Shown: positions 1 to 9,603 of the stretch, in pieces
How the letters are laid out: each line of letters starts with the position of its first letter
Position numbering within the stretch: position 1 is the stretch's first letter
From: Bacteroidia bacterium
GTDB taxonomy: Bacteria; Bacteroidota; Bacteroidia; J057
Reading direction: 5' to 3'
DNA length: 64,000 nt
Assembly: GCA_033391075.1 (NCBI GenBank)
Contig: JAWPMV010000001.1
Span: 5,208,001 to 5,272,000 of the forward strand
Translations under genes and position numbers: made by a program
Notes under the pieces: model-generated
What the model was told of the DNA's origin: nothing
The model's input: the letters and a program-made list of their open reading frames with translations, nothing else
The model's database searches: none

Positions 1-1188
1 ACCTATAAGAAATAAACCCACCGTAATCCAACTTTCTCGACTCGTCATAATCCCATCCGGATCCAGGGGGTTTAGAATACTGAAATTTCGCCTCAGGTTT
101 TCATGGCGGTAAAATTCGGCTCCTGTCGCCAGCACCAATTCATCCCCTGTTTGCAATTTGATATTACCGATCTTACCTGAGAGCTTTTCATCCCCCCGGC
201 TCACCGCAACGACAACAGCATCAAATTTGGTTCGGAAATTAGCGTCTTTGATTCGCCTACCCAGCAAAGGGCTTGTATGTCTGACAACTACTTCCTGCAA
301 GTTAGAATCCAGAATCTCTTCTGTCCCTTTCTCCTGTATCTCCAGACCCGGGAACTTGCGCAGTTCCTGTATTTTGCTCACCGCTCCGGTAAATACCAGG
401 ATATCTCCTTCTCGCAGAATTTGATTGGGCTCAACAGGCGAAATCAGACGATTATCTCTGATGATCTCTGCAAGAAAGAGATGGTCCATATTCCGCAGGC
501 CATTCTCTGTAATACTTTTACCGATGATTGATGCTCCTGCCCTGACTTCCGCTTCCAAAAAGTAGGAAACGGTATCCTCGTCCTCTTCCCAACCTTGACG
601 AGGCAAGAGATGCGGCAATACCAACACAACATAAAGCAAACCGATCAAAGCGATAGGCGCCCCGACATAGAAAAAATCAAAAAAGCCTATAGGTTCTAAG
701 CCTGCCTTAATGGTAAAGCTGTTTACAATCAGGTTGGTGGATGTGCCGATCAGGGTCAATACGCCTCCCATGATGGCAGAATAGGAAAGCGGGATCAACA
801 GCCGAGAAGGGGCAAACTTATGCGGATTGTTCTTAACCGTTCCCATCAAGGTTGCCACAATAGCTGTGTTATTTAGTATACCCGAAAAGAGCATAGTAAA
901 AAACGACAAACGAAAGAGAGATCCGTGGAAAGATTTCTTTTTAAATATCTGTTTCGAAAGAAAGAGAATGAGATTACTTTTCTCTACTGCAACCGATACA
1001 TGCAAAAGGAGTAAAAGCGTAATCAGGGTTTCATTGGCATAATAGGTCAGCAATTCCTGAACCTCTATCATGCCTGCAAAGGAAAAGATGAGGGCTGCAG
1101 AAACAAATAATAAAGCAGGGTGAAGCTTGCTTTTTATCAAAAGCAATATTAGCAAGACCAGTATGGCTGCAATAAATATTTGTTCCAT
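1..1188 (-). CDS. SLC13-family (DASS/CitT-like) permease with two TrkA_C domains, cut by the window edge
   Basis: The frame is open from an ATG at 1188 to base 1, giving 396 codons of a protein that normally has about 590 residues; the C-terminal half lies outside the window. The N-terminus is a run of hydrophobic helices. An NNT motif sits near residue 105, and a G-T-S-T-N-L stretch follows the second helix group, both typical of sodium- or proton-coupled anion transporters of the SLC13 family. Two soluble RCK_C/TrkA_C-like domains follow (about residues 190-270 and 280-360), then the first helix of the second membrane half. Likely substrates are dicarboxylates, sulfate or similar anions; the sequence does not decide which. 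Family call is firm, substrate unknown. Confidence 0.85.
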   Translation of the reverse strand, partial: MEQIFIAAILVLLILLLIKSKLHPALLFVSAALIFSFAGMIEVQELLTYYANETLITLLLLLHVSVAVEKSNLILFLSKQIFKKKSFHGSLFRLSFFTMLFSGILNNTAIVATLMGTVKNNPHKFAPSRLLIPLSYSAIMGGVLTLIGTSTNLIVNSFTIKAGLEPIGFFDFFYVGAPIALIGLLYVVLVLPHLLPRQGWEEDEDTVSYFLEAEVRAGASIIGKSITENGLRNMDHLFLAEIIRDNRLISPVEPNQILREGDILVFTGAVSKIQELRKFPGLEIQEKGTEEILDSNLQEVVVRHTSPLLGRRIKDANFRTKFDAVVVAVSRGDEKLSGKIGNIKLQTGDELVLATGAEFYRHENLRRNFSILNPLDPDGIMTSRESWITVGLFLIG

Positions 1189-1277
1189 AAATCGCTACGA
1201 AGCTAGCAAATTAGGCGAGAACTGCCCTGACGCTTTGCCTGTATTATTACATCTTCTTTATCTCATACACCGCTAAA

Positions 1278-2369
1278 TCAGGCCTTCATGGCTTCAGAGA
1301 CCAATCTGTGAAAATGGTGAACCGCTACTTCTTGCTTAGGCGAAAACCGACCTTTATTATACAAACGAGACTTTACGCCCATCTGCACAGACTCTACCAC
1401 AGCTTCATCTTCCATTTCCGTAAGGTGCAAAAGATCCTGATTCTCTGCATTGAAGAGTTCAGCTTTCCACAAATAAGTTTCAAATCTGATCTCCGTTTTA
1501 TTCAGTCCTTTGGGATTTATCAGGTTTAAAGATAGCCCCCAGGGATACACATTGAACATAATATTTGGGAAAAACCAGAACCAATAAGCCGCTATCTGCC
1601 TCCCTGAATCCGGATGACCAGCGGGTAAATCAAAGGCTCGGTCTTCGCCTTTTGCTACCCCTACTTGCAGACTTCCATGATCAAAGATCTCGTATTCATA
1701 ATCCGGAAAACTCACGATCTCATTCAAGCCCGGATGGACAAAAGGAATGTGGAAGCCTTCCAGAAAATTATCACAATACAAAGCCCAATGAGCATTGACC
1801 TCATAGGTTTGAGAATATTCCGGATAGTAAACAAATTCATCAAAAGGCATAAACCCTACCCGATCCAGCATGGGCTTGAGCCAACTTTCAAAGCTAATAG
1901 CCGGATCAATGGCTGTAAAAACCAGCTCTCCCAGAAACTTCAGATCCAATTGAGGAAGGTCATCACTCTTTGCCGGAAAGTTCTTGGCTTCTTTAAATTG
2001 AGGCATGGTTTTGAACTTACCATCCAGCCCAAAACGTCTGGCATGATACCGACATCTAATCTCTGAACAAGGCTTTTCCTCATCTACCAAAACAAAACCT
2101 CTATGGGTACATACATTGGATAGACATCTCAATTCTCCTTCCTGATCTCGGGAAAGCATCAATGGTTCATCCAGACAATTCTCCAGGAAGTTTAAGGGCC
2201 GCACTGTACCAGCAGCCGGCATTTCGCTCTTGCGACCAATACATTGCCAGTTTCGGGTAAAGATTTTCTCCTTACTTTTTTCATATATCTTAGCCTGTGT
2301 ATAAAAATCGCTACTAAGGGTAAAAGCTTGTGAAATATCTGCCTCAACAGAGAGATCAAATTGATTCAT
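1278..2369 (-). CDS. Rieske [2Fe-2S] non-heme iron oxygenase, alpha-subunit type
   Basis: The protein has 363 residues, as expected for the catalytic subunit of ring-hydroxylating or choline-monooxygenase-like oxygenases. The Rieske cluster ligands are visible as C87-x-H89 and C106-x2-H109. The mononuclear iron site shows D200-N-x2-E204-x2-H207-x4-H212, with D321 as a candidate third ligand. These enzymes take electrons from a reductase and insert oxygen into aromatic rings, quaternary amines or similar substrates. No reductase gene lies next to it, so the electron donor must be elsewhere. It is transcribed away from the helicase gene. Substrate cannot be told; the C-terminal domain looks closer to choline monooxygenase/CntA-like proteins than to naphthalene dioxygenase, but this is an impression. 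Confidence 0.88.
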   Translation of the reverse strand: MNQFDLSVEADISQAFTLSSDFYTQAKIYEKSKEKIFTRNWQCIGRKSEMPAAGTVRPLNFLENCLDEPLMLSRDQEGELRCLSNVCTHRGFVLVDEEKPCSEIRCRYHARRFGLDGKFKTMPQFKEAKNFPAKSDDLPQLDLKFLGELVFTAIDPAISFESWLKPMLDRVGFMPFDEFVYYPEYSQTYEVNAHWALYCDNFLEGFHIPFVHPGLNEIVSFPDYEYEIFDHGSLQVGVAKGEDRAFDLPAGHPDSGRQIAAYWFWFFPNIMFNVYPWGLSLNLINPKGLNKTEIRFETYLWKAELFNAENQDLLHLTEMEDEAVVESVQMGVKSRLYNKGRFSPKQEVAVHHFHRLVSEAMKA

Positions 2370-2815
2370 TTGCTATCGGAACATTATGAGTTGATACTAT
2401 TGCAATCCTTATTCCGAAATGTAAGGGATTTATCACTTCTGTGAAAAAAAAATTGAGGAAGAAATAAAGTGTTTGGGTGTTAGCGTGTTTGGGTAAATCC
2501 GTTCTAACACACTAATACTCTAACACCCCAACACATATTTTTCCTCCTGACCCTAAAGCACTTATCCCCATGTGGATAATTTTTTCTAAACCCTGTGGGC
2601 ATATCCGCGTAAAGCCTCATGTACATAAAATCCTATCTATCGTAAAGACTCTACTTTACACGTACGAAAACCCATTGCTATCGGTAAACCTTTAACATAG
2701 GTCCGATTCCCCCCTTCTAACTTCCCCTATCACAGCATAAGCTGATGTCGAACCCGGCGCCAATTTTCGGCGACCTAATCACGCACGCATATTCTTTCAC
2801 CAGATATAAAGACAA
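2370..2815. other. Divergent intergenic region (446 bases)
   Basis: This gap separates the divergent Rieske oxygenase and helicase genes and must hold both promoters. It contains the first octamer hairpin (2469-2534). A small perfect inverted repeat follows at 2642-2659 (GTAAAG, 6-base loop, CTTTAC), and the word CGTAAAG also occurs at about 2609. The last 110 bases are GC-richer and contain a GGCGCC core near 2757. No convincing coding frame or tRNA is seen. Confidence 0.5.
2469..2534. repeat. Octamer hairpin element, copy A
   Basis: The left arm reads as octamers GTGTTTGG GTGTTAGC, then GTGTTTGG. The right arm, read on the other strand, is GTGTTGGG GTGTTAGA, then GTATTAGT. The arms pair imperfectly over about 25 bases around a short centre. 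It lies between divergent genes. Confidence 0.75.
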
Positions 2816-5800
2816 ATGCTCTCTTTCCAAAGAAAACAAAATCATAAAGCAGCCTCTGATACTGCAACTCCTCTTGTAAATCTATTCGCTTATATCAGAG
2901 ATCTGTTTACCACTGTCAAGGGTGGTCTCCGATTTGATGAAGACAAAAATCAATGGTGGGCCCTTGAAGACTTGCTCAATATTACCACAGATAAGGCCGT
3001 CATTGATCGGGAACAATTTCACTTTCAGTGGAAAAATGCAGAAAAGCCGCTGCTCATCCTCAAAAGAGGGGAAGCCGATGAAATGGCGGATGCCCCAAAA
3101 GAACTCAGAGACTGGATTGAAGTTGTAGAAGAAGGAGGCAAAGCAGTACAGCTCATCAAGAAAGAATCCAAACACAGCAAATTTGAGGAGGTCGCCAGCC
3201 GAATGAAGGCATTCAGAGAATTCAAAAAGCAGGTGGATGGTAAAAGTTTGGAAGAAGTCAGTACCCTCACGCTTCCACCAGCCTTAAATCCCTGGATCAG
3301 CCTTAGTCAGGAAGACGGTAAAATTTATGTAAATAAAGTGGAAGAAGCGGAGGAAAAATTTGGGGATGATGAACTGAGAAAAGAAATGTTTGCTTCTTAT
3401 GAAAGGAATTTCAACAAACACCATCAGGGGCAGGCAAATTTCCTCCAGATCAACAACATATATGATGCCCTTCACGACCTATACTTCCAAATGCAAACCA
3501 GCCAGGATCGTCAGCTAACGCTGTCATTTGGGCTGGTTTCTGGCAAGATAGGGGGCAAAGAGTATCACAACTTTCTGTTTCACTTACCCCTCACCCTCTC
3601 TCTCGAGAAACAGGAACTAATACTGGAAGCGGACACCTTCGCCCATGTAATTACCTGTGAGCAGAACTTCACAGAATTGCTGGAAGCCCATTTTCAGGGA
3701 GAAGATTCCGAAAAGACCCACAAGCGCAAGCTCAAGGTTCTGCAGGAAGTCGACAACTTCAATAGAGATAGCCGCGAACTAAATTTCGAAGCTGATTACC
3801 TCCGGGGAAGTTTTTATGCATCAGCCATTCGTATTCTCGAAGTCTTCCCAAAAATTGAGGACCTATTCTTTCAGGGGAAAGAACTCAATTACTGCATGCC
3901 TGCAGGGAAAATAAGTGAGGAAATTCGCTTTAGTTTTTCCCCCGTTATTCAAACCCGCATGCTCAATACGGGAGCTCATGTCGCAAGAGATGCGGAACGT
4001 ATCATTTCCAGTATCAATGAATTGGGCGGGAAAGATCAAAACGATCAAATTCCGGATTTCTTCAAAAAACTCTTTAGCCTGAGAAAACCGGGCAATCCTT
4101 TACGGATCGCTTATAAGAGTATGGCTAAAGATATGGAAGCTCCACGCATAGTAGAAGATCTTCCGGAAAGATTTCTCTTTCCTTTGGCCTATAATGCCGA
4201 ACAGCTCAACATCGCTAAACAATTGCTGCGTCAGGATGCCGTAACGGTACAGGGCCCTCCCGGAACCGGAAAGAGCCACACCATCGCCAACCTGACTTCG
4301 CATTTTGTTGCCGAGGGTAAATCTATCCTCATTGTTTCCAAAAATGCCAAGGCACTGGAAGTAATTCGTGAAAAACTTCCTCAGGAAATTCGCAACCTTA
4401 TGGTGGCTTTCCTCAAAGGAAATGAACACCAGGAAATGCTCCGCAGCTCTATCGATGCGGTCAAAGATAACCTTAGCAGGAAATACGAGGAAGGAGAGAT
4501 CCTCAAGATGGAAAATGACTTAAAGGGACTGGAGGAACAATTTGAAAGCACTCTTTCAGAAGTCAAAAGCCGTATTAGCTCTCAACATGAAGACCTAAGC
4601 CTCTGGGATCCATTTATGAAGCAGGAAAGAAAAGCTTCCGCCATAGAGTGGATCGAGGAGTTGGCACGCTTGGGAGAGGTTCAGTATATCAAAGATGAAA
4701 TTTATCCTTCACAGGAAAGTGGCGATTGGGCGGCCAAGCTAATTCAGGTGCTTGATTTTATCCAGGAAAGCGGGCGTCCGGAAGGAGAACAAATTTTCCC
4801 CGAAGAAGAAGTGCTCCCCAGAAGAGAACGTTTGGAAAAAATCTTTGCGGAATTGGCTGAATGGGAAAATCTGTATGATATCAGGATGTATTCCCGCATC
4901 AAAGCTGATGCATTGAATGATGACTTGCTAGAAAGACTCAAGGAAGCAAAAACTATCCATACAGCTTTGTGTAGTTATGAAAGTTTGTTATTGCATCCCG
5001 CTTTTCAACTCCGCAAATTAAAGCAGGTTCTGGATCAATGTCGTCCGATCTTCCATTATATGTTGGAAGAAGAAAAAGCCTTGCTTCGCTACCAGATCGA
5101 ATGGGAAGACTTAACAGATCTTGATCCTGATTTGGGCTTGAAAGAGATTCGCAATCTCTTCGAAAAGTATGGAGACTCTGGAAAACTCAATATCCTCAAA
5201 AAGAAATTCCTCAACGAAACCCAAAAAGCCTTTTACCTCTGCAAGGTAAATGGCCTGGAAGTAAAAGGGCTGGAACAATTGCTGGTACTGGAAAGGAGCC
5301 TTACCCAGGCAGCGCGCATCAAGCAATTGCAAATCCTGATGAATAATTTTGGTCGGGGTGTGGGAATAGAAGTAGAAAAAGACCAGGTTGAAAGTAGCTT
5401 TGAGCATTGGGATTCTTTGGAGGTATCCCTCAAGAAATTTGAAGATTTCAATTTGATGCTCCGATCTATAGGAGCGGAGATTCTTTCCAAAGAATCAACA
5501 GAAAGACCTGCCCAGATAGAATTCCTGACCAGCCTTTCCGCCTACAAAGGCTACGAGGAGACCAGAAGGGAATGGGAAGAAATCAGTTTAGGCTTGCAAG
5601 AGCATAAAGAATTGCATAAAGCCATCAAAGAAAGAGAGCTCGTCCTTTTCGATCAGGAAATCCAAGAACTCAAAGAAGCGAAAGCCTGGGAAGCAGAAAA
5701 CCTCAGACATGCGGCTCTTCTTGAAGAATTGCGAGAGCTTTTACCCCAAACTTTTGAGTATCTGAGTCAGACCGAAGAGTTGGAACTTTCCGAAGTCCAA

Positions 5801-7393
5801 TTGAATCGGGAAATCCTGGCTCTCAAAATCCAGAAAGTCCTGCAAGGAAGTTTGGAAGCATTGGGTAATCCACGCGAACTTATTGAAGCCTTGAAAAATA
5901 TTCAAAAGGATATCCAGAAGAAGGTCGTAGAACTGATTGCCTACAAAACCTGGTATCACAAGCAAATTCAGATCAGTGATGAGCAAAAATCGGCCTTAAC
6001 TGCCTGGAGAAATGATCTGGTAAACATCGGGAAAGGGCATGGAAAAAATGCCGAAAAGAATATGAAGTCAGCAGTCAGCAATATGCGCCTGGCAAGAGAA
6101 GTTGTCCCCGTATGGGTCATGCAGCAGGATACTGCGATCAATTTCTTCCAGGATCCCAATCCCGGACAATTTGATGTACTCATCGTAGACGAGGCCAGTC
6201 AATGTGATATCAGTATGCTCAACCTCATCTACCGAAGTAAAAAATGCATCATAGTCGGAGATGAAAACCAGACAGCTGTAGCAACTCAGGCTAGGCTTTT
6301 CCCCTTGAGCAGAACCAATCAGCTTTTGGATCGCTACCTGATCAATCATCCCTTCAAACAACAATTCAACATCAACAATCGCTCGAGTAGTGTATACAGC
6401 CTGAGTGGGGTAATTTATCCCAACATCATCAGCCTGAGAGAGCATTTTCGTTGTCGTCCGGAATTGATCGGCTTTTCCAATAAATATGTATATGACAAGC
6501 AAATCATCCCACTAAAAACTTCGACCGATAATCTCTATGGAGCAGCAGCAGAAGTTCATTATATAGAAGATGATCCTAAAAACCCCAAGAAGCCGGCCAT
6601 TGTCAAGGCTTGTGTTCAATTGATTGGGGGCTTGATCGAAGATGTAGAAGCCGGAAGGCTCCCAAACTTGCCTACACTTGGTATTCTCTGTCTGGACTCT
6701 TCTAATGAAGAGCATCGCGACCTCCTCAACAAAGAATTTAACCGCCATCCTCTAATCAAGGCGCATAGAGAAGAATTGAAATTGCTGGTAGGTACTTCCC
6801 GCGAGTTTCAGGGAGATGAAAGAGACATCATGATCCTGACTACAACTGCTAGTCATTCCTTTACAGCAGAAGGGAAAATACGCGCTCCTCGTTCGGTTAT
6901 GGGAGAAGATATGTCACGTATCTACAATGTCGCCAGTTCGAGAGCCAGGGAAAAAGCCATTCTTTTGCACAGCATTCATCCGGAAGCTCTGGCGAAAATG
7001 AAGCCCGAATGTTTCCGAAAAAGAATCATTGACTATTTCTCTATTCAGATGATGGAAAACGAGAAAGAAGAAAAAGTGTACCAGGCTTCTGATATGCATG
7101 CTTCTTTAGGGGAAATGGGCAGGATGGTATTTGAGAAATTGGCAGAAGAGGGCTTCGGAGAGCATCTGGTTCCCCAATACAAATTAGGACCTTATGAAGT
7201 TGATTTGGCTTTGATCAAAGATGGAAAGAAGAAAGCCATCTTCCTCGACCTCATGAAGGGATCAGCAGATAATCTTGATAAGCAGCTGGTATTGGAAAGA
7301 GCAGGCTGGGACTGCTATAGACTACAGCCCTTGGAATGGGTGCTTTCCGAAGAGGGAGCTATGGAAAAATTGTCGCAATGGGTAAAGAGCTGA
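2816..7393 (+). CDS. Very large SF1 (UPF1-like, COG1112) helicase with C-terminal endonuclease-like domain
   Basis: The protein has 1525 residues. The first 440 residues match no domain I can name. A Walker A motif GPPGTGKS lies at 480-487 and the DEAD-type Walker B is D1125-E-A-S1128. The long stretch between them (about 490-1100) is rich in charged heptads and probably forms a coiled-coil stalk, as in AAA_11/AAA_12 helicases. Later helicase motifs include H-F-R-C-R-P near 1220, and a GTSREFQGDERD stretch and S-S-R-A-R-E near 1370. Residues about 1420-1525 resemble the Vsr/REase_MTES_1575 fold, with Y-E-V-D-L-A-L and F-L-D-L as candidate metal-binding parts. Helicases of this class occur in phage-defence systems such as Mokosh, where the nuclease is of the PLD type. 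A defence role is inference; DNA or RNA repair is the alternative. It stands alone with its own terminator. Confidence 0.85.
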   Translation: MLSFQRKQNHKAASDTATPLVNLFAYIRDLFTTVKGGLRFDEDKNQWWALEDLLNITTDKAVIDREQFHFQWKNAEKPLLILKRGEADEMADAPKELRDWIEVVEEGGKAVQLIKKESKHSKFEEVASRMKAFREFKKQVDGKSLEEVSTLTLPPALNPWISLSQEDGKIYVNKVEEAEEKFGDDELRKEMFASYERNFNKHHQGQANFLQINNIYDALHDLYFQMQTSQDRQLTLSFGLVSGKIGGKEYHNFLFHLPLTLSLEKQELILEADTFAHVITCEQNFTELLEAHFQGEDSEKTHKRKLKVLQEVDNFNRDSRELNFEADYLRGSFYASAIRILEVFPKIEDLFFQGKELNYCMPAGKISEEIRFSFSPVIQTRMLNTGAHVARDAERIISSINELGGKDQNDQIPDFFKKLFSLRKPGNPLRIAYKSMAKDMEAPRIVEDLPERFLFPLAYNAEQLNIAKQLLRQDAVTVQGPPGTGKSHTIANLTSHFVAEGKSILIVSKNAKALEVIREKLPQEIRNLMVAFLKGNEHQEMLRSSIDAVKDNLSRKYEEGEILKMENDLKGLEEQFESTLSEVKSRISSQHEDLSLWDPFMKQERKASAIEWIEELARLGEVQYIKDEIYPSQESGDWAAKLIQVLDFIQESGRPEGEQIFPEEEVLPRRERLEKIFAELAEWENLYDIRMYSRIKADALNDDLLERLKEAKTIHTALCSYESLLLHPAFQLRKLKQVLDQCRPIFHYMLEEEKALLRYQIEWEDLTDLDPDLGLKEIRNLFEKYGDSGKLNILKKKFLNETQKAFYLCKVNGLEVKGLEQLLVLERSLTQAARIKQLQILMNNFGRGVGIEVEKDQVESSFEHWDSLEVSLKKFEDFNLMLRSIGAEILSKESTERPAQIEFLTSLSAYKGYEETRREWEEISLGLQEHKELHKAIKERELVLFDQEIQELKEAKAWEAENLRHAALLEELRELLPQTFEYLSQTEELELSEVQLNREILALKIQKVLQGSLEALGNPRELIEALKNIQKDIQKKVVELIAYKTWYHKQIQISDEQKSALTAWRNDLVNIGKGHGKNAEKNMKSAVSNMRLAREVVPVWVMQQDTAINFFQDPNPGQFDVLIVDEASQCDISMLNLIYRSKKCIIVGDENQTAVATQARLFPLSRTNQLLDRYLINHPFKQQFNINNRSSSVYSLSGVIYPNIISLREHFRCRPELIGFSNKYVYDKQIIPLKTSTDNLYGAAAEVHYIEDDPKNPKKPAIVKACVQLIGGLIEDVEAGRLPNLPTLGILCLDSSNEEHRDLLNKEFNRHPLIKAHREELKLLVGTSREFQGDERDIMILTTTASHSFTAEGKIRAPRSVMGEDMSRIYNVASSRAREKAILLHSIHPEALAKMKPECFRKRIIDYFSIQMMENEKEEKVYQASDMHASLGEMGRMVFEKLAEEGFGEHLVPQYKLGPYEVDLALIKDGKKKAIFLDLMKGSADNLDKQLVLERAGWDCYRLQPLEWVLSEEGAMEKLSQWVKS

Positions 7394-7454
7394 TCCTCAA
7401 CCGAAATAGAATTTTTTTCGTAAGATATAATGAAACGGAAATCTAAACCGTGCA

Positions 7455-7486
7455 ACCCCCACCATCTAGTGGGGGTCTATTCTTTT
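7455..7486 (+). terminator. Rho-independent terminator of the helicase gene
   Basis: A perfect 8-bp stem ACCCCCAC/GTGGGGGT (7455-7462 and 7469-7476) encloses the six-base loop CATCTA and is followed by a T-rich tract. It lies 61 bases after the helicase stop and 30 bases before the histidine kinase start, so the two genes are separate transcription units. Confidence 0.8.
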
Positions 7487-7516
7487 GTGTAAATTAGCCA
7501 CCAAAGGATACCAAGG

Positions 7517-9586
7517 GTGAAAAAGAGATTATTACATATCTGTTTTAGCCTGGTACTCATCTTGTGTACCAGTTTTTCTGTTTTCGCACAAATCGACCCA
7601 GCTGAGGCAAAGGACAAAGCCAAAAATGCTGAGGGATTAGAGCGATTGCAGGCCATGATAGATATGTCTGAGCATTACAAGCAATCAAATCCTCGTCAAA
7701 GCCTCAGCTATGCCCAGGAAGCCCTTAGATTTGCCCAAACCCTCAAAACCAAAAACATCCTGGAGGCAGAAGGGTTTTTGTATGACCCTCAAACGATCAA
7801 CGAAAGGAGGGTAGACGCCTTCATTCTGAGTGGATTGGCCTACAAGAGTCAAAAACGCCGTTCTCGGGCTTTGAAAAACCTGAGAGATGGACAAAAGTTG
7901 GCTGAATCTATAAATTACCCAGCCGGAGAGAACAGGGTCAAAAGCATCCTTAGCGAGATGAATGCTGCCTCAGGGATCAACAATGTCCTGGACAATGCCA
8001 TTTCCAAGGTAGAAAAATGGGTAGACGGGAATACCGGAGAAGTAAGTTCTAAAATCAAAAAAGATGCTGCTGCCCGTGGAGCTCAGATCAATGAAAACAC
8101 GGCGAAAAGAGCAGAAGATAATGGTGATTATGAGCGTGCGATCGAGTATTACGAGAAAAGCATTCGCTCCTATATAAGTATAGGGGATAGTGCGAAAAGT
8201 GAAGCACTCAGCCAGCATGTAGCCATGCTGTACAATAAAATTGGAGAAGCAAAAGAGCCCGAAGAGATCATCGCCTTTACAGAATCAGCCAAAAAAGTAG
8301 AGGAAGAAAATAATCCCAATGCGGAAATAGATGATTTTGTAGAAGACCTGAAAACAATCTCAGAAGCCAGCAAGCCTGATCCAATTCTTTCCATCGTTGA
8401 GGAAGAGACAGAACAGAAAACCAAAACGGTTTTAAGAGAGGCACAAAGTCTCATGGCTGCGGGTAGAAATCGGGAAGCAGAAAAGAAATATGGAGAAGCC
8501 CTAAGGCTCCAGGCTGTGCTCCTGCAATATAAAAGTGAACGTCAAATGGATTCCCTCACCAGTGAGTTCTTTATCGAGCTTATGTTGGATGAGCGGGATA
8601 TCTTTGAACAAGAGGCAGAGGATAGTAGAAAAGACAGAAATTTCCTTATCCTGATCACCTTCTTGTTCCTTTCTATTGCGGCCCTTTCTGCCTGGTTATT
8701 TTTTATCAAAAGAAAATCTCATCGCGAAATGAGTCGTGCATATGATGAGTTGGAAGAAACCCATCAGGAATTGAAGTCTACGCAGACTCAATTGGTAGCA
8801 GCAGAAAAAATGGCCTCTTTAGGTCAACTCACAGCGGGTATTGCCCATGAGATCAACAATCCGGTCAACTTTATTTCCGGAAATATTCATCCGCTCAAAT
8901 CAGATATATCAGAGTTACTCAAACTGCTCAATGCTTACGAGAACATCGTTCAGGCTCAGGGACTCAATGAGAAATTTTCAGATGTCTCCAAAATGAAACA
9001 CCAGATGGATTTTGAATATCTGAAAGAAGAGATATCAGAATTACTGGAAGGCATGGCTGAAGGTGCACATCGTACCACAGAGATAGTCAAAGGGTTGCGG
9101 ATGTTTGCCCGTGTTGATGAGGAGCAGCCTAAACCTCTGAATATTCATTTGGGGCTTGACAATACCCTTGCCTTGTTGAAAAGTCAGTTGAAAGATGTCG
9201 AGTTGATTAAAGATTATGGAGATATCCCTGTGATTGAAGGTTTCCCCGGAAAAATCAATCAGGTCTTCATGAATGTACTGACCAATGCCATTCAAGCCAT
9301 GCCGAGCGGAGGATGGATTCGCATAAAAACCCGCAGAGTAGGAGGACAGGTAGAAGTTCGCATTCAAGATACGGGAGATGGTATTCCTAAGGAAACCGTA
9401 GATAAAATCTTTGAGCCTTTCTTTACGACCAAATCATTGGGAGAAGGTACCGGTTTAGGTCTTTCAATTAGTCTGGGGATAATGAAACAGCATGGAGGCT
9501 TTATTGACATTGAAAGTGATCCGGGTCATGGCACAGAAGTGATCCTCTCCTTACCTCTTCAGCAGGAGACCAGCTATTCTTCCTAA
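7517..9586 (+). CDS. Sensor histidine kinase with periplasmic TPR region
   Basis: The protein of 689 residues starts at a GTG; the signal peptide that follows directly supports this start. The secreted part (about 26-370) holds TPR-like helical pairs. A single membrane helix at about 376-397 is followed by a coiled coil and the kinase core. H444 in G-I-A-H-E-I-N-N-P is the phosphorylation site. The ATPase domain shows the N box (N-x3-N-A-I-Q-A-M), the G1 box D-T-G-D-G-I, the F box F-E-P-F-F-T-T-K and the G2 box G-T-G-L-G-L. No receiver or output domain is attached and no response regulator gene is adjacent, so the partner is elsewhere. This TPR-kinase build is common in Bacteroidota. The signal is unknown. 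Confidence 0.9.
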   Translation: MKKRLLHICFSLVLILCTSFSVFAQIDPAEAKDKAKNAEGLERLQAMIDMSEHYKQSNPRQSLSYAQEALRFAQTLKTKNILEAEGFLYDPQTINERRVDAFILSGLAYKSQKRRSRALKNLRDGQKLAESINYPAGENRVKSILSEMNAASGINNVLDNAISKVEKWVDGNTGEVSSKIKKDAAARGAQINENTAKRAEDNGDYERAIEYYEKSIRSYISIGDSAKSEALSQHVAMLYNKIGEAKEPEEIIAFTESAKKVEEENNPNAEIDDFVEDLKTISEASKPDPILSIVEEETEQKTKTVLREAQSLMAAGRNREAEKKYGEALRLQAVLLQYKSERQMDSLTSEFFIELMLDERDIFEQEAEDSRKDRNFLILITFLFLSIAALSAWLFFIKRKSHREMSRAYDELEETHQELKSTQTQLVAAEKMASLGQLTAGIAHEINNPVNFISGNIHPLKSDISELLKLLNAYENIVQAQGLNEKFSDVSKMKHQMDFEYLKEEISELLEGMAEGAHRTTEIVKGLRMFARVDEEQPKPLNIHLGLDNTLALLKSQLKDVELIKDYGDIPVIEGFPGKINQVFMNVLTNAIQAMPSGGWIRIKTRRVGGQVEVRIQDTGDGIPKETVDKIFEPFFTTKSLGEGTGLGLSISLGIMKQHGGFIDIESDPGHGTEVILSLPLQQETSYSS

Positions 9587-9603
9587 AATTCTCTAAACAG
9601 CTG

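Noticed and set aside
158-531. Plus-strand frames near the left edge
   Set aside because: They run opposite to the permease gene, whose minus-strand frame is open for 396 codons with clear family motifs.
2700-2775. tRNA-like words (GGTCCGATTCC, GTCGAACCCGG)
   Set aside because: The T-loop look-alikes are not joined to an acceptor stem, D arm or anticodon arm; no full cloverleaf can be drawn.
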